A stretch of DNA of 64,000 nt from Sphaerisporangium rubeum. Lineage in GTDB: Bacteria; Actinomycetota; Actinomycetes; Streptosporangiales; Streptosporangiaceae. The stretch's first letter is position 1. Every line of letters begins with the position of its first letter. The stretch is taken from assembly GCF_014207705.1 (NCBI RefSeq), contig NZ_JACHIU010000001.1, positions 4,208,501 to 4,272,500 of the forward strand, read 5' to 3'. Below are positions 31,796-40,678 of the stretch, in pieces. The notes beneath the pieces were generated by a model, which worked only from the letters and a program-made list of their open reading frames with translations, searched no databases and had not been told where the DNA came from. A program made the position numbers and the translations under genes.

Positions 31796-33010
31796 ATGAA
31801 TATGTCTGGGACATGTGTGATCGCCGGCGGCGGCCCCGCCGGGGCCGTGCTCGGTCTGCTGCTCGCCAGGTCCGGGGTCGAGGTGACGCTCCTGGAGAAG
31901 CACAAGGACTTCCTGCGGGACTTCCGTGGTGACACTTTGCATCCCTCCACGTTGCAGGTCATGGACGAGCTGGGGCTCGCGGACCGCGTGGCGGCGCTGC
32001 CGCACCGCAAGACGACGGCCCTGTGGGTGTGGACCGACGAGGAGGCCGTCAAGATGGCCTCGCTCGAAGGGCTCAAGTCCAAGTACCGCTACATCGCGTT
32101 CGTCCCGCAGTGGGACTTCCTCAACCTGGTGACCGAGGCGGCCAAGGAGTACCCGAACTTCCGCCTGATCATGGAGGCCGAGGTCACGGGGCTGATCCGC
32201 GAAGACGGGACGGCCCGCGGCGTGCGGTACCGCGACGCCGAGGGAGAGCACGAGCTGCGGGCCACGCTGACCGTCGGGGCCGACGGCCGCGGCTCCGACG
32301 TGCGGCGCGCGGCGGGTCTCGTGCCGGTGGAGCACGGCGCACCCATGGACGTGGTGTGGTTCCGGCTGCCGCGCGACCCCGGCGACTTCGAGGACACGTT
32401 CCTGCGGATCTCGCCTGGGGCGATCATGGTCGCGATCAGCCGCGAGACCTACTGGCAGCTCGCGTACGTCATACCGAAAGGCGCGTTCGAGGAGCTCAAG
32501 GCCAAAGGGATCGAGGAACTGCGCGCGTCGGTGGCTCGCCTGATCCCGTTCCTCGCCGGCCGCACCGGCGAGCTCCAGGGCTTCGGCGAGATCGGCGTGC
32601 TGCGGGTGGCACTCAACCGGCTGCGCCGCTGGTACCGGCCGGGGCTGCTGATGATCGGCGACGCGGCGCACGCCATGTCCCCGGTGTTCGGCGTCGGCAT
32701 CAACCTCGCCGTCCAGGACGCCGTGGCGGCGGCCAACGTCCTCGCCGAGCCGCTGCGCGCGGGACACGTCCCGGTGGAACTGCTGCGCAAGGTGCAGCGC
32801 CGCAGGACACCCCCCACGATGATCACGCAGTTCGCGCAGCAGGTCGTGCAGGACCGGGTGATCAGCCCGGCGCTGACCACGGGAGGCACCACCCGGATCC
32901 CGGTGGACCCCACGCGGGTGCCGATCGCCGGCGCGGTCCTGCGCAGGTTCGTCGGCCTCGGCGTCCTGCCGGAGCACGTCCGCACCGAGCCTCACCCCTT
33001 CGCCGGATGA
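31796..33010 (+). CDS. FAD-dependent aromatic monooxygenase-type oxidoreductase
   Basis: A 404-residue flavoprotein of the p-hydroxybenzoate hydroxylase/UbiH class. The N-terminal dinucleotide fold is CVIAGGGPAGAVLGLLLARSG followed by an acidic end in LLEKH. The middle has the VGADGRGSDVRRAAG (DG) motif and the C-terminal part GDAAHAMSPVFGVGINLAVQDA, the second FAD motif. It probably hydroxylates or epoxidises a small substrate with NAD(P)H and O2. Starts at 31775, 31796 and 31802 are in frame; the later ones give the usual spacing before the GxGxxG. It is divergent from a hydrolase and 82 bases ahead of DAHP synthase. No pathway is evident. Confidence 0.87.
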   Translation: MNMSGTCVIAGGGPAGAVLGLLLARSGVEVTLLEKHKDFLRDFRGDTLHPSTLQVMDELGLADRVAALPHRKTTALWVWTDEEAVKMASLEGLKSKYRYIAFVPQWDFLNLVTEAAKEYPNFRLIMEAEVTGLIREDGTARGVRYRDAEGEHELRATLTVGADGRGSDVRRAAGLVPVEHGAPMDVVWFRLPRDPGDFEDTFLRISPGAIMVAISRETYWQLAYVIPKGAFEELKAKGIEELRASVARLIPFLAGRTGELQGFGEIGVLRVALNRLRRWYRPGLLMIGDAAHAMSPVFGVGINLAVQDAVAAANVLAEPLRAGHVPVELLRKVQRRRTPPTMITQFAQQVVQDRVISPALTTGGTTRIPVDPTRVPIAGAVLRRFVGLGVLPEHVRTEPHPFAG

Positions 33011-33092
33011 GACGGAAATCTCACCTCGTGGTTTTCTCGCCAGTTGGACAGTCATCGGTGACAGCCCCTCCGGTGCAATAGCCTGTGTAGTC

Positions 33093-34433
33093 GTGAGCGC
33101 CGAACCCATCAACCTCGAATCCTGGCGGGACCTGCCCGCCGCACAGCAGCCGGACTGGCCCGATCGCGCCGCGCTCGACCGGGTCGTCACCGAGCTGCGC
33201 GAGCTGCCGCCGCTGGTGTTCGCCGGCGAGTGCGACGAGCTGAAGGACCGCCTGGCCGCCGTGGCGCGGGGAGAGGCGTTCGTCCTGCAGGGTGGTGACT
33301 GCGCCGAGACGTTCGCCGGTGCGACCGCCGACAACGTCCGCAACAAGCTGAAGACGCTGCTGCAGATGGCGATCGTCCTCACGTACGCCGGACGCGTCCC
33401 GGTCGTCAAGATCGGCCGTGTGGCGGGGCAGTTCGCCAAGCCCCGGTCCAAGCCGACCGAGGTGCGCGGCGGCCTCGAGCTGCCGGCGTACCGCGGCGAC
33501 ATGGTCAACGGCTTCGACTTCACCGCCGAGTCCCGCACCCCCGACCCCGGCCGGCTGCTGCGCGCCTACCACTCCTCGGCCGTGACGCTCAACCTGGCCC
33601 GCGCCTTCACCAAGGGTGGGTACGCCGACCTGCGGCAGGTGCACGCCTGGAACCAGGACTTCGTCGCCGAGTCCCCCGCGGGCCGCCGCTACGAGCAGCT
33701 CGCGCGCGAGATCGACCAGGCGCTGGCGTTCATGCGCGCCTGCCGGGCCGACCCCGAGGAGTTCCACACCGTCGAGTTCTACTCCTCGCACGAGGCCCTG
33801 ATCCTCGACTACGACCACGCGCTCACCCGCATCGACTCGCGCACCGGCCTGCCGTACGACGTGTCGGCCCACATGGTCTGGATCGGCGAGCGCACGCGGC
33901 AGCTCGACGGCGCGCACGTCGAGTTCTTCAGCCGCATCCGCAACCCCATCGGCGTCAAGCTCGGCCCCACCACCACCCCCGAGGACGCTCTGGCGCTGAT
34001 CGACAAGCTCAACCCCGCCAACGAGCCCGGCCGCCTCACGTTCATCGCGCGCATGGGTGCCTCACGGGTGCGCGACGCGCTTCCCCCGCTGGTGGAGAAG
34101 ATCCGGGCCAGCGGCGCGCAGGTCGCCTGGATCTGCGACCCGATGCACGGCAACACCTTCGAGGCCCCGAGCGGCCACAAGACCCGCCGCCTCGACGACG
34201 TCATCGACGAGGTCACCGGTTTCTTCGAGGTCCACCAGGCCCTCGGCACCCACCCCGGCGGCATCCACATCGAGTTCACCGGCGACGACGTCACCGAGTG
34301 CGTCGGCGGCGGCCACCCCATCGTCGAGGAGGACCTGGCCCTGCGCTACGAGACCGCCTGCGACCCGCGCCTCAACCGCGGCCAGTCCCTCGACCTCGCC
34401 TTCCGCGTCGCCGAGCTCTACCGCTCCACCTGA
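33093..34433 (+). CDS. aroG: Class II 3-deoxy-7-phosphoheptulonate (DAHP) synthase
   Basis: A 446-residue plant/actinobacterial type II DAHP synthase, the first enzyme of the shikimate pathway (PEP plus erythrose 4-phosphate to DAHP). Visible are FVLQGGDCAETF (with the metal-binding Cys), KIGRVAGQFAKPRS, RMGASRVRDALPPLV, WICDPMHGNTFEAPSGHKTR (metal His) and GGIHIEFTGDDVTEC. Length is normal. The start is the GTG at 33093, with little room for a leader. There is no aromatic biosynthetic partner beside it. A strong terminator follows, so the gene is probably monocistronic housekeeping. Confidence 0.96.
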   Translation: MSAEPINLESWRDLPAAQQPDWPDRAALDRVVTELRELPPLVFAGECDELKDRLAAVARGEAFVLQGGDCAETFAGATADNVRNKLKTLLQMAIVLTYAGRVPVVKIGRVAGQFAKPRSKPTEVRGGLELPAYRGDMVNGFDFTAESRTPDPGRLLRAYHSSAVTLNLARAFTKGGYADLRQVHAWNQDFVAESPAGRRYEQLAREIDQALAFMRACRADPEEFHTVEFYSSHEALILDYDHALTRIDSRTGLPYDVSAHMVWIGERTRQLDGAHVEFFSRIRNPIGVKLGPTTTPEDALALIDKLNPANEPGRLTFIARMGASRVRDALPPLVEKIRASGAQVAWICDPMHGNTFEAPSGHKTRRLDDVIDEVTGFFEVHQALGTHPGGIHIEFTGDDVTECVGGGHPIVEEDLALRYETACDPRLNRGQSLDLAFRVAELYRST

Positions 34434-34446
34434 CCCGCACACACCA

Positions 34447-34471
34447 AGGGCCCTCCCGCCGGGAGGGCCCT
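34447..34471 (+). terminator. Terminator of DAHP synthase gene
   Basis: AGGGCCCTCCC and GGGAGGGCCCT form an 11-bp perfect stem with a GCC loop, 13 bases after the stop codon. Confidence 0.88.
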
Positions 34472-34681
34472 GCCTGCGTCTCACGTGAACACTCGTCTTC
34501 TCGGCCCGGCGCCTCGAGCGGGTGTGACGACCCTGCCCCGTCTCGGTAGGGCGGCTGGTCTCATGACGACGACTGTTTCCCGCTCTTGATCACGGCACGT
34601 GAGGTAGGCGATGACGCTCGTCCCCTCTGGCGCCTGGAGCCGGGACGACGACCGTTCCCCGGCTCCCGGCACGGCGTGAGG

Positions 34682-35083
34682 TCAGGGACGGCTGCCGTCC
34701 GCCGGGCCCTCGGCGCGGCCGGAGTCGATGTCCTCGGAGATCTCCTTGCGGATGGCCTCCATGTCGAGTGCGCGGACCTGCCGGATGAGGTCCTCGAGCG
34801 CCGGCTCGGGGAGCGCGCCGGGCTGCGCGAACACGACGATGCCGTCCCTGATCGCCATCACCGTCGGGATCGAGGTGATCTCGAACCCCGCGGCCAGGCC
34901 CCGCTCCGCCTCAGTGTCGATCTTCCCGAAGGTGATGTCGTCGTGCTTGGCCGACGCCTTCTCGAAGATCGGCCCGAACGTCCGGCACGGCCCGCACCAC
35001 GAGGCCCAGAAGTCGAGCAGCACGATTCCCTGCTGGTCGGCGATCTCGTTGAAGTTCGTCTCGGTAACCGCGATGGTCGCCAC
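34682..35083 (-). CDS. Thioredoxin
   Basis: A 133-residue thioredoxin. The redox site is FWASWCGPCRTFGP and the cis-proline loop ITSIPTVMAI. It should reduce disulfides in cytoplasmic proteins. The start is the GTG at 35083, with GAGGAG six bases upstream; in-frame starts further out would add an unsupported basic N-terminus. The C-terminus has about 25 residues beyond the fold (KEISEDIDSGRAEGPADG), acidic and probably disordered. No thioredoxin reductase gene is adjacent. Confidence 0.9.
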   Translation of the reverse strand: MATIAVTETNFNEIADQQGIVLLDFWASWCGPCRTFGPIFEKASAKHDDITFGKIDTEAERGLAAGFEITSIPTVMAIRDGIVVFAQPGALPEPALEDLIRQVRALDMEAIRKEISEDIDSGRAEGPADGSRP

Positions 35084-35560
35084 GGGAGGCTCCTCGTCTC
35101 TCATCTCTTCGTGTCGGCTGGCATAACCACATACCCGGCCCGATGATTCCACACCGCTGTTTCCCCACCGCTGGTTCCGCGCAGCTCCTTCGGCGCGGGG
35201 CCGTCCGGCGTACGCGGCCCTGGAGGGCCCGGCGTTCCACGACGGCGCTTCGCCTCCGGCCGTGCGGTCAGTCGCGCATGTCCTGCCGACCCCCCGCGCC
35301 AGACCGCTTCCCGATCCCCCTCCATCGCCGACCGCAGATTGGCCAGGGTCCGTGCCGCGAACACCCGTGGTGGGCCGGCGTGGATGGTCACAGGATCGAC
35401 CGGCACGTCGGTGGGTATCTCCACAACGGAACGGGGCTGCGTGACGGCGGTCAGCGCCGAGGATGTCGCCGTGATGGACGGCAGCAGGCCACCGGCCGAA
35501 CCTCCACCGTCGACCTGCTCTTCCCCTGCCTCAGGCAAAGTCTCGATCCAGATCACACGG

Positions 35561-35585
35561 AAAAGCCCGGCATTGCCGGGCTTTT
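35561..35585. terminator. Bidirectional rho-independent terminator
   Basis: AAAAGCCCGGC and GCCGGGCTTTT pair over 11 bp with an ATT loop. A T-run follows on either strand, a classic intrinsic terminator and unusual among the T-less hairpins in this window. Confidence 0.88.
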
Positions 35586-35686
35586 CGGTGTTCTCCTACC
35601 GGTGAATCCTCATCGATGCCGACTTAAGTGGCCATTCTGAGCAAACACCTCTTAGTCCCGCATAACGGGCCACTCATACCTGGTCG

Positions 35687-35720
35687 CATGTACGGGGCTA
35701 CATGTACCGGTCTCATGTAC
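35687..35720. repeat. Three spaced CATGTAC repeats
   Basis: CATGTAC occurs at 35687, 35701 and 35714, at steps of 14 and 13 bases, in an AT-rich stretch. Such iterons can be protein-binding sites. No adjacent intact gene explains them. Confidence 0.4.
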
Positions 35721-35780
35721 CAATTTCTACATAACGGTCAAATGGAACGGATGGCCATGCATCGCGTGCGGCCGTATCCG

Positions 35781-36034
35781 CTACGAGCAGCTGCTGGCCA
35801 GCTTCTGCGTGGCCGCACTGGCCTGGCTGCTCAGCTTGCCGAGCTCGTTCGCCGCCGCGGCCGGGTTCGCCGGGTCGATCTTGATCCCGCCCCAGGTCGC
35901 GGACAGCTCCGCCAGCGTGGACTTCAGGTCCCCCTCGGACGTGTCCGACAGGCTCTTGAGCTTCGCCGACAGGTCGGCGTTCGCCTTGTTGAACGCGTCC
36001 AGGTTGCCGGCACCCGCCGCGGCCTGGCGTCGTA
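35781..36034 (-). pseudogene. C-terminal fragment of a small secreted or lipoprotein-like gene
   Basis: One minus-strand frame reads QAAAGAGNLDAFNKANADLS at its start and continues through KLKSLSDTSEGDLKSTLAEL, SATWGGIKIDPANPAAAANE, and LGKLSSQASAATQKLASSCS to TAG. It is Ala/Ser-rich and helical with a final Cys, like small actinomycete secreted proteins. There is no start codon, ribosome site or signal peptide: the 5' part is missing and the frame meets the XRE regulator gene at about 36030. The codon choice is that of a real gene, so this is a remnant, not noise. The parent family is not identified. Confidence 0.6.
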
Positions 36035-36769
36035 CTTGAGACTAATCGTGTGCACCTCGTCGGCACGATCTGTTACTCGGCCATTGAGTGAGTCATCCAG
36101 GTAAGCCGCATCTCGCTCACCCGCCACCTGCGCGAGAGCGAAAGCTCCAGCTAACCCGGTGGTCGCCCCGATGCCGACTGGTACGACCTGCAGTGTGACG
36201 CGTGGATGCCTGACCATTTCAAGTAGATGCTCCAATTGCCGATGCATCACCTCGGGCCCACCGACCGGACGGTTCAGCACTCCCTCATCGATGATCGCCG
36301 CGACGATCGGCGGGTCGGGACGCTCGAACACCTTCTGACGCTGGATGCGGGCGGCGACCAATTCCTCGGCCTCCCGCTCCAGTACCCCTGGTTCGGTGCG
36401 CAGGACAGCGCGAGCGTACTCCACCGTCTGCAGAAGCCCCGGCAAGACCAACGGCTCCCACAGCCGCAGGACCCGGGCCTCCGACTCGATCTTCGTCCAG
36501 GGCCGGAACCAGCGCGGGGACGACTTCGCGCAGGCCGCCAGCAAAGGGGCGAGTTTCCCGTCCGCTCCCAGCGCGGCCTCGCAGCGCAGGACGAAGTCCT
36601 CGGTCGGTGAGCGTTCCGCTCGTTCCACGAAGCCGACCATGGAACTGGAGAACTGGATTCTGTCCGCCAGTTCGTCCTGGGTCCAGCCGGCCGCCACCCG
36701 CAGGCGTCGTAATTCTTCACCGAGACGAGCCTCAGGCGTATTCGACATGTCCCGTTTCTTTCGTGGCAT
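35924..36769 (-). CDS. XRE-family regulator (Scr1/DUF5753 type) with replaced C-terminus
   Basis: A 281-codon frame. The N-terminal helix-turn-helix (about 15-70) reads EELRRLRVAAGWTQDELADR and SSSMVGFVERAERSPT. The DUF5753 part follows (WEPLVLPGLLQTVEYARAVL, FERPDPPIVAAIIDEGVLNR). The family normally ends shortly after a DEVHTISLKYDALR-like strand. Here the sequence is normal to SLKYDA (about residue 246) and then turns into Arg/Thr-rich nonsense (RPRRVPATWTRSTRRTPTCR), which is an out-of-frame reading of the neighbouring fragment. A deletion has therefore fused two genes. The protein may still fold, as only the last helix is lost. The ATG at 36769 has AAGGAGG six bases ahead. It is divergent from the ATPase gene, a common pairing. 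Confidence 0.85.
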   Translation of the reverse strand: MPRKKRDMSNTPEARLGEELRRLRVAAGWTQDELADRIQFSSSMVGFVERAERSPTEDFVLRCEAALGADGKLAPLLAACAKSSPRWFRPWTKIESEARVLRLWEPLVLPGLLQTVEYARAVLRTEPGVLEREAEELVAARIQRQKVFERPDPPIVAAIIDEGVLNRPVGGPEVMHRQLEHLLEMVRHPRVTLQVVPVGIGATTGLAGAFALAQVAGERDAAYLDDSLNGRVTDRADEVHTISLKYDARPRRVPATWTRSTRRTPTCRRSSRACRTRPRGT

Positions 36770-36976
36770 CGAATGCCTCCTTCCCGGCTACACCTGTGGT
36801 GGTCACCACCAGGAACGACGCCACCGAAGTGTCGCGCGGGTGTCGCGGGACTTCGGTGGCCGGATCCGATTCCCAGCATGCACCCTTGGATTCCCCGGCG
36901 GCAGGAAAACGCAAATCATTTCTCCGCCGACCGTAAAAGCCCGAATCAAAACAAGGGCAGAAAAGGACAAATCCCG

Positions 36977-37438
36977 ATGCGTCCGATTCCTTTCCGCGCG
37001 ACACTCATCGGCGAGCTGGAGCTCCCCCGGATCACCAGCTCCCCCGGCGCCGCGCGAGACGCCGTGGACACCTGGCTCGGCGACGACCACCCGGCCGGGT
37101 TCGACGTCCGTCTCGTCGTGTCAGAGCTCGTCACGAACGCCGTCCGTCATTCGGACCTGCCGGCGGCACACGGGGTCCACCTGCGGCTGTACGACCTCGG
37201 CGGCCTGATCCGCGTCGAGGTCCAGGACCCCGGCGCGGTGCGCACCACGCCGAAGGCCGAGACGGCGGGGGACGACTGGACCCGGGAGGGAGGCAGGGGG
37301 TTGTTCATCGTCGAGCAGTGCTCCACGCGATGGGGGGTGGATTATCGGCCGTCGCCGCACGGGTGCCTGGTCTGGTGCGAGATCCTTTCAGGCACCGGTG
37401 AGCGGTTTGTCGGCGACGATCATCGGGGTACGACGTAG
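36977..37438 (+). CDS. ATP-binding anti-sigma-factor-like protein (HATPase_c)
   Basis: A 153-residue single-domain GHKL ATPase of the SpoIIAB/RsbW type. The N box is VVSELVTNAVRHS, the G1 box VEVQDPG and the G2 box GGRGLFIVEQCSTRWGV. Such actinomycete proteins usually regulate sigma factors or partner with XRE/DUF397 gene sets. The ATG at 36977 has AAGGA nine bases ahead. It faces the XRE gene, from which it is separated by about 200 bases that must hold both promoters. No DUF397 gene is present, in line with a deletion on the XRE side. Confidence 0.85.
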   Translation: MRPIPFRATLIGELELPRITSSPGAARDAVDTWLGDDHPAGFDVRLVVSELVTNAVRHSDLPAAHGVHLRLYDLGGLIRVEVQDPGAVRTTPKAETAGDDWTREGGRGLFIVEQCSTRWGVDYRPSPHGCLVWCEILSGTGERFVGDDHRGTT

Positions 37439-37521
37439 CCGAGATCGGTTTCGCTCGTCCGCACCCCCGGCCGGCGTCGAGGTCCCTCCGCCGGGACGGG
37501 TGCCGCTGTAAGGAGAAACCA

Positions 37522-38283
37522 ATGCGTCTCCGTCCGCCGGCCCGTCTGGTCCTCGTGCTGGTCGGCGTCGCCTCGCTGATGACCCCGGCGTACGCCACGG
37601 CCGCGCGGGAGTACCGGGTCCTCCAGCTCAACCTGTGTCACGGCGGCCTCAACACCGCTTGTTTCAGGGGAGCGGCCACCATACGGGAGGCACTCCAGGT
37701 CATCACGGCCAAGCGGCCCGATGTCGTCTCGCTCAACGAGATCTGCAGGGAAGACGTGCCGGAGCTGGCGGCGGCCATGGGTGGCGGGTTCGGCACGTTC
37801 GCGCCGGCGCGGCGGCCGGACGGCACGCCGTCCCGGTGCACGAACGGGGACGAGTACGGGAACGGGCTGATCTTCCGGTCGTCCGTCGCAGGAGAGGTGT
37901 CGTCCGCCGTGTACGCCGCTCAGGACGGCGGTCCGGAACGGCGGGTGTACGTGTGCGTGGAGTATCCGGATCTGATCGGGTGCGCGACGCATCTGTCCAC
38001 TAAAGGCGGCGTCGCCAAGGCGCAGTGCGCGGCCGCGATCGGCCTGCTGCGCGGCAGGGCCGCCGCCGGGAAGCAGACCGTTCTCGCCGGTGACTTCAAC
38101 CTCAGGTACGCGTCCACGGTCGGGCCGGACGTGCAGGACTGCAACGCGCCGCCGTTCTACCGCAAGGGAGACGGCTCCGTGCAGCATGTCTTCGCGGCGA
38201 ATGTCGGGTACGTCCGCACCGAGACGACGTGGCTCAAGTACACCGACCACCCGGCGCTGCTCGTCGTGCTGAACCGTCGGTGA
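37522..38283 (+). CDS. Secreted endonuclease/exonuclease/phosphatase-family protein
   Basis: A 253-residue protein. A signal peptide is clear (MRLRPPARLVLVLVGVASLM then TPAYATA-AREY, cleavage about residue 28). The metal-dependent EEP fold follows: VLQLNLCHGG, VVSLNEIC (metal-binding Glu), GDFNLRY, and TDHPALLVVL (catalytic Asp-His). Six or so Cys residues suggest disulfides outside the cell. It may be a nuclease, phosphodiesterase or sphingomyelinase-like enzyme. AAGGAGA precedes the ATG. It ends six bases from the convergent NmrA-like gene. Confidence 0.87.
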   Translation: MRLRPPARLVLVLVGVASLMTPAYATAAREYRVLQLNLCHGGLNTACFRGAATIREALQVITAKRPDVVSLNEICREDVPELAAAMGGGFGTFAPARRPDGTPSRCTNGDEYGNGLIFRSSVAGEVSSAVYAAQDGGPERRVYVCVEYPDLIGCATHLSTKGGVAKAQCAAAIGLLRGRAAAGKQTVLAGDFNLRYASTVGPDVQDCNAPPFYRKGDGSVQHVFAANVGYVRTETTWLKYTDHPALLVVLNRR

Positions 38284-38289
38284 GGAAGG

Positions 38290-39138
38290 TCAGCGGAAGT
38301 CGCCGGCGTGGTCGGCGGCCCACTGGCGGAACGGTGTCGCCGGGGCCCCGGTGACGTCCTCGACGGTCGTGGTCACCGGTTCGGGGGTGGCCTCCATGGC
38401 GGCGTGCGCGTCCAGGATGTCGCCGGCGACCGACGGCGGCATGCCTTGCGCGGTCATGGCGCGCAGCGCGGCCTCCCTCGGGAGTTCCTGCCAGTGGAGG
38501 GGACGGCCGATGGCCTCTCCGATGACGGTGACCTGTTCGATCTGGGTGAGGACCTGCGGGCCGGTGAGTTCGTACCGCGCGCCGTCATGACCGGTGCCGG
38601 TCAGCGCGTGTACGCCGACGGCGGCGATGTCGCGCTCGTGGATGAGGGGCCTGGCCGCCTTGCCGTGCACCCACCGTACCGTTCCGGTGGCGCGGATCTG
38701 CGGGGCCCACATCAGGGTGTTGGCCGCGAATCCTCCGGGACGCAGGAAGGTCCACGCCATCCCTGACGTCTCGATCAGGTTCTCCATGCGCGCGTGCGAG
38801 CCGAGAATCGTCCCTTCCGACCACCCGATCCGGGAGACGCCACGCGCGGACACGTAGACGACGCGGCGGACGTGCGCGGCGATCGCCTCGACGGCGGCGG
38901 CCGCGGCGTGGTCGGCCGACAGAGTGGGCCAGACGAGGAACACCGCCTCGATGTCCTTCAGCGCGGGGCCGAGGCCGCGTGGATGGGCCAGGTCGCCGTG
39001 GACGACTTCGGCGGCGGACGGCAGGCGGGCCGCGGCACCCGGGTCGCGGGACAGCACCCGGACGTCCGCGCCTGCCGCCAGCAACCCCGATACGGCGTGC
39101 CGTCCCACGCGGCCCGTGCCTCCGGTGACCAGGATCAC
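38290..39138 (-). CDS. NAD(P)-binding NmrA-like/atypical SDR protein
   Basis: A 282-residue Rossmann-fold protein. The nucleotide site is VILVTGGTGRVGRHAVSGLL at the very N-terminus, followed by VRVLSRDP and VVHGDLAHP. A YVSARGVSR strand and a WTFLRPGGFAANTLMW strand are typical of NmrA/quinone oxidoreductase-2-type proteins, which lack a clear catalytic Tyr-Lys pair. I choose the GTG at 39138, behind GGAAGGAG, rather than upstream ATGs. Members serve as redox sensors or reductases, and the substrate is not evident. About 200 bases separate it from the M1 peptidase gene. Confidence 0.85.
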   Translation of the reverse strand: MILVTGGTGRVGRHAVSGLLAAGADVRVLSRDPGAAARLPSAAEVVHGDLAHPRGLGPALKDIEAVFLVWPTLSADHAAAAAVEAIAAHVRRVVYVSARGVSRIGWSEGTILGSHARMENLIETSGMAWTFLRPGGFAANTLMWAPQIRATGTVRWVHGKAARPLIHERDIAAVGVHALTGTGHDGARYELTGPQVLTQIEQVTVIGEAIGRPLHWQELPREAALRAMTAQGMPPSVAGDILDAHAAMEATPEPVTTTVEDVTGAPATPFRQWAADHAGDFR

Positions 39139-39346
39139 GACAATTCTCCTTCCGTCCATGACACTCAGGAGACCAGCGTGAAACATCAACCTTGGTTGAG
39201 GTCAAGTCGTGGACGGCTCCCACGGGGACGGAGAGAGTCCCGGCCCGCGCGGGAATTGGGCCGCTTTCGTACCGGCCACTCGGCCAGCCGGCCCTGCTCG
39301 TCGTGCTACCCGGTCGTGAGCGGGGTCGCGACGGAGCCTCGCGGGG

Positions 39347-40657
39347 TCACTGGAGCGGCGGGAGGTTTTCGGTGCGGAGCCACGCGGTGAAGAGGGGGTC
39401 GAGCGGTGCGGCGGAGTAGCGTGCCGCGAGGCGGGTGAAGTCGGCGGTGGTGACGGTGGCGTGCTGGTAGGTGGCCGTCCATTCGCGGAGCAGTGCGAAG
39501 AACGGGTCGTCGCCGAGTGCGTGTCTGAGTGCGTGCAGGGTAAGGGCTCCGCGTTTGTACACGCGGTCGTCGAACAGGCGGCGGGGGGCGGGGTCGGCGA
39601 GGGGGAAGTCCTGGGGCAGCGCGGCGAGTTTGCGGTGCCAGCGCGCGGCGTGCGCGGCGGCGGGGTCACCGCCTGAGGCCTCCGACCACAGCCATTCGGC
39701 GTACGTGGCGAAGCCCTCGTGCAGCCAGATCTCGCTCCAGCAGCCGAGTGTCAGGCTGTTGCCGAACCACTGGTGGGCCAGTTCGTGCGCGACCAGGCGT
39801 TCCTCGCCGCGGCGGCCGTCCACGTGGTTGCGGCCGAAGATCGACATGCCTTGCGCCTCGACGGGGATCTCCAGGTCGTCGTCCACCACGACCGCCGTGT
39901 ACGACGCGAAGGGGTAGGGGCCGAAGAGGCCGGTGAACAGGTCGATCATCTGGCCCTGGCGGGAGAAGTCGGTCCGTGTGCGCGCCACGAGCCGCGGCGG
40001 GTGGAACACCCGCTGCGGCACCGGGCCCGGGAGGTCGGTCTGCTGGTACCGGCCGATCTGCACGCTCGCGAGGTACGTCGCCATCGGCTCCGCCTGCTCG
40101 TACACCCAGGTCGTCGTGGAGCCGGCGCGGCGGCGGGTGACCAGGTCGCCGTTGGCCACCACCGTGTACGCCGAACCGGTGGTGACCGTTATGCGGAAGG
40201 CCGCCTTGTCGCGCGGGTGGTCGTTGCAGGGGAACCACGACGGCGCGCCGGTCGGCTGGCTCGCGACGATCACACCGTCGGTGAGCCGGTCCCAGCCGAG
40301 GCCGCCCCAGCGGCTCTGCGCGGGCCGCGGGGTGCCCCGGTAGTCGACCTCGACGACGAACAGCGTGCCTTGCGGCAGGCCGCGCGCCGGGACGACGCGC
40401 AGCTTGTCGCCGCGGTGGGTGTAGCGCGCCGGCACACCGTCGACCACGACGCCGGCGACCCGCAGTGCGTCGGACAGGTCGAGCGTGAACGCGTCCAGGG
40501 GGACGGCCGCGAACGCCGAGATGATCGCCGACGCGCGCAACCGGCCGGCACCCACCCGGTAGTCCAGCGACAACTCGTACCGCTCGGCCCAGTACCCGTC
40601 GTTCCCGCGTTCGGGGAAGTAGGGCCGGCGGGACGTGCCGGGTGGTGCCACGCTCAC
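39347..40657 (-). CDS. M1-family metallopeptidase next to the Pls-type synthetase
   Basis: A 436-residue short M1 peptidase. The zinc site is HELAHQWFGNSLTLGCWSEI followed by WLHEGFATYAEW (HExxH with the third ligand Glu 19 residues on). It contains the N-terminal beta domain and the catalytic domain but not the long C-terminal domain of aminopeptidase N. There is no signal peptide. It starts 21 bases after the stop of the Pls-like NRPS and is probably cotranscribed with it. M1-family enzymes degrade epsilon-poly-lysine in producers, so turnover of, or protection from, the polymer is a good guess. A general aminopeptidase is the alternative. Confidence 0.9.
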   Translation of the reverse strand: MSVAPPGTSRRPYFPERGNDGYWAERYELSLDYRVGAGRLRASAIISAFAAVPLDAFTLDLSDALRVAGVVVDGVPARYTHRGDKLRVVPARGLPQGTLFVVEVDYRGTPRPAQSRWGGLGWDRLTDGVIVASQPTGAPSWFPCNDHPRDKAAFRITVTTGSAYTVVANGDLVTRRRAGSTTTWVYEQAEPMATYLASVQIGRYQQTDLPGPVPQRVFHPPRLVARTRTDFSRQGQMIDLFTGLFGPYPFASYTAVVVDDDLEIPVEAQGMSIFGRNHVDGRRGEERLVAHELAHQWFGNSLTLGCWSEIWLHEGFATYAEWLWSEASGGDPAAAHAARWHRKLAALPQDFPLADPAPRRLFDDRVYKRGALTLHALRHALGDDPFFALLREWTATYQHATVTTADFTRLAARYSAAPLDPLFTAWLRTENLPPLQ

Positions 40658-40678
40658 GTTTCGGTCATGCCTTCCTGA

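Larger units (their letters stand above)
35084..35780. other. Gene-poor, AT-richer segment
   Basis: About 700 bases with no gene I can support. The left part would hold the thioredoxin promoter. A 151-codon frame on the minus strand (35101-35556) has no recognisable motif and starts beside a terminator, so I do not call it. The right part (about 35600-35760) is clearly lower in GC than anything else here and carries three spaced CATGTAC repeats. Together with the broken genes at 35781-36769 it looks like a decayed or rearranged insertion point. Confidence 0.5.

Noticed and set aside
35101-35556. 151-codon minus-strand frame upstream of thioredoxin
   Set aside because: Starts beside an intrinsic terminator, overlaps the thioredoxin leader, low-complexity tail, no recognisable motif. 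A decayed gene is possible but not supported.
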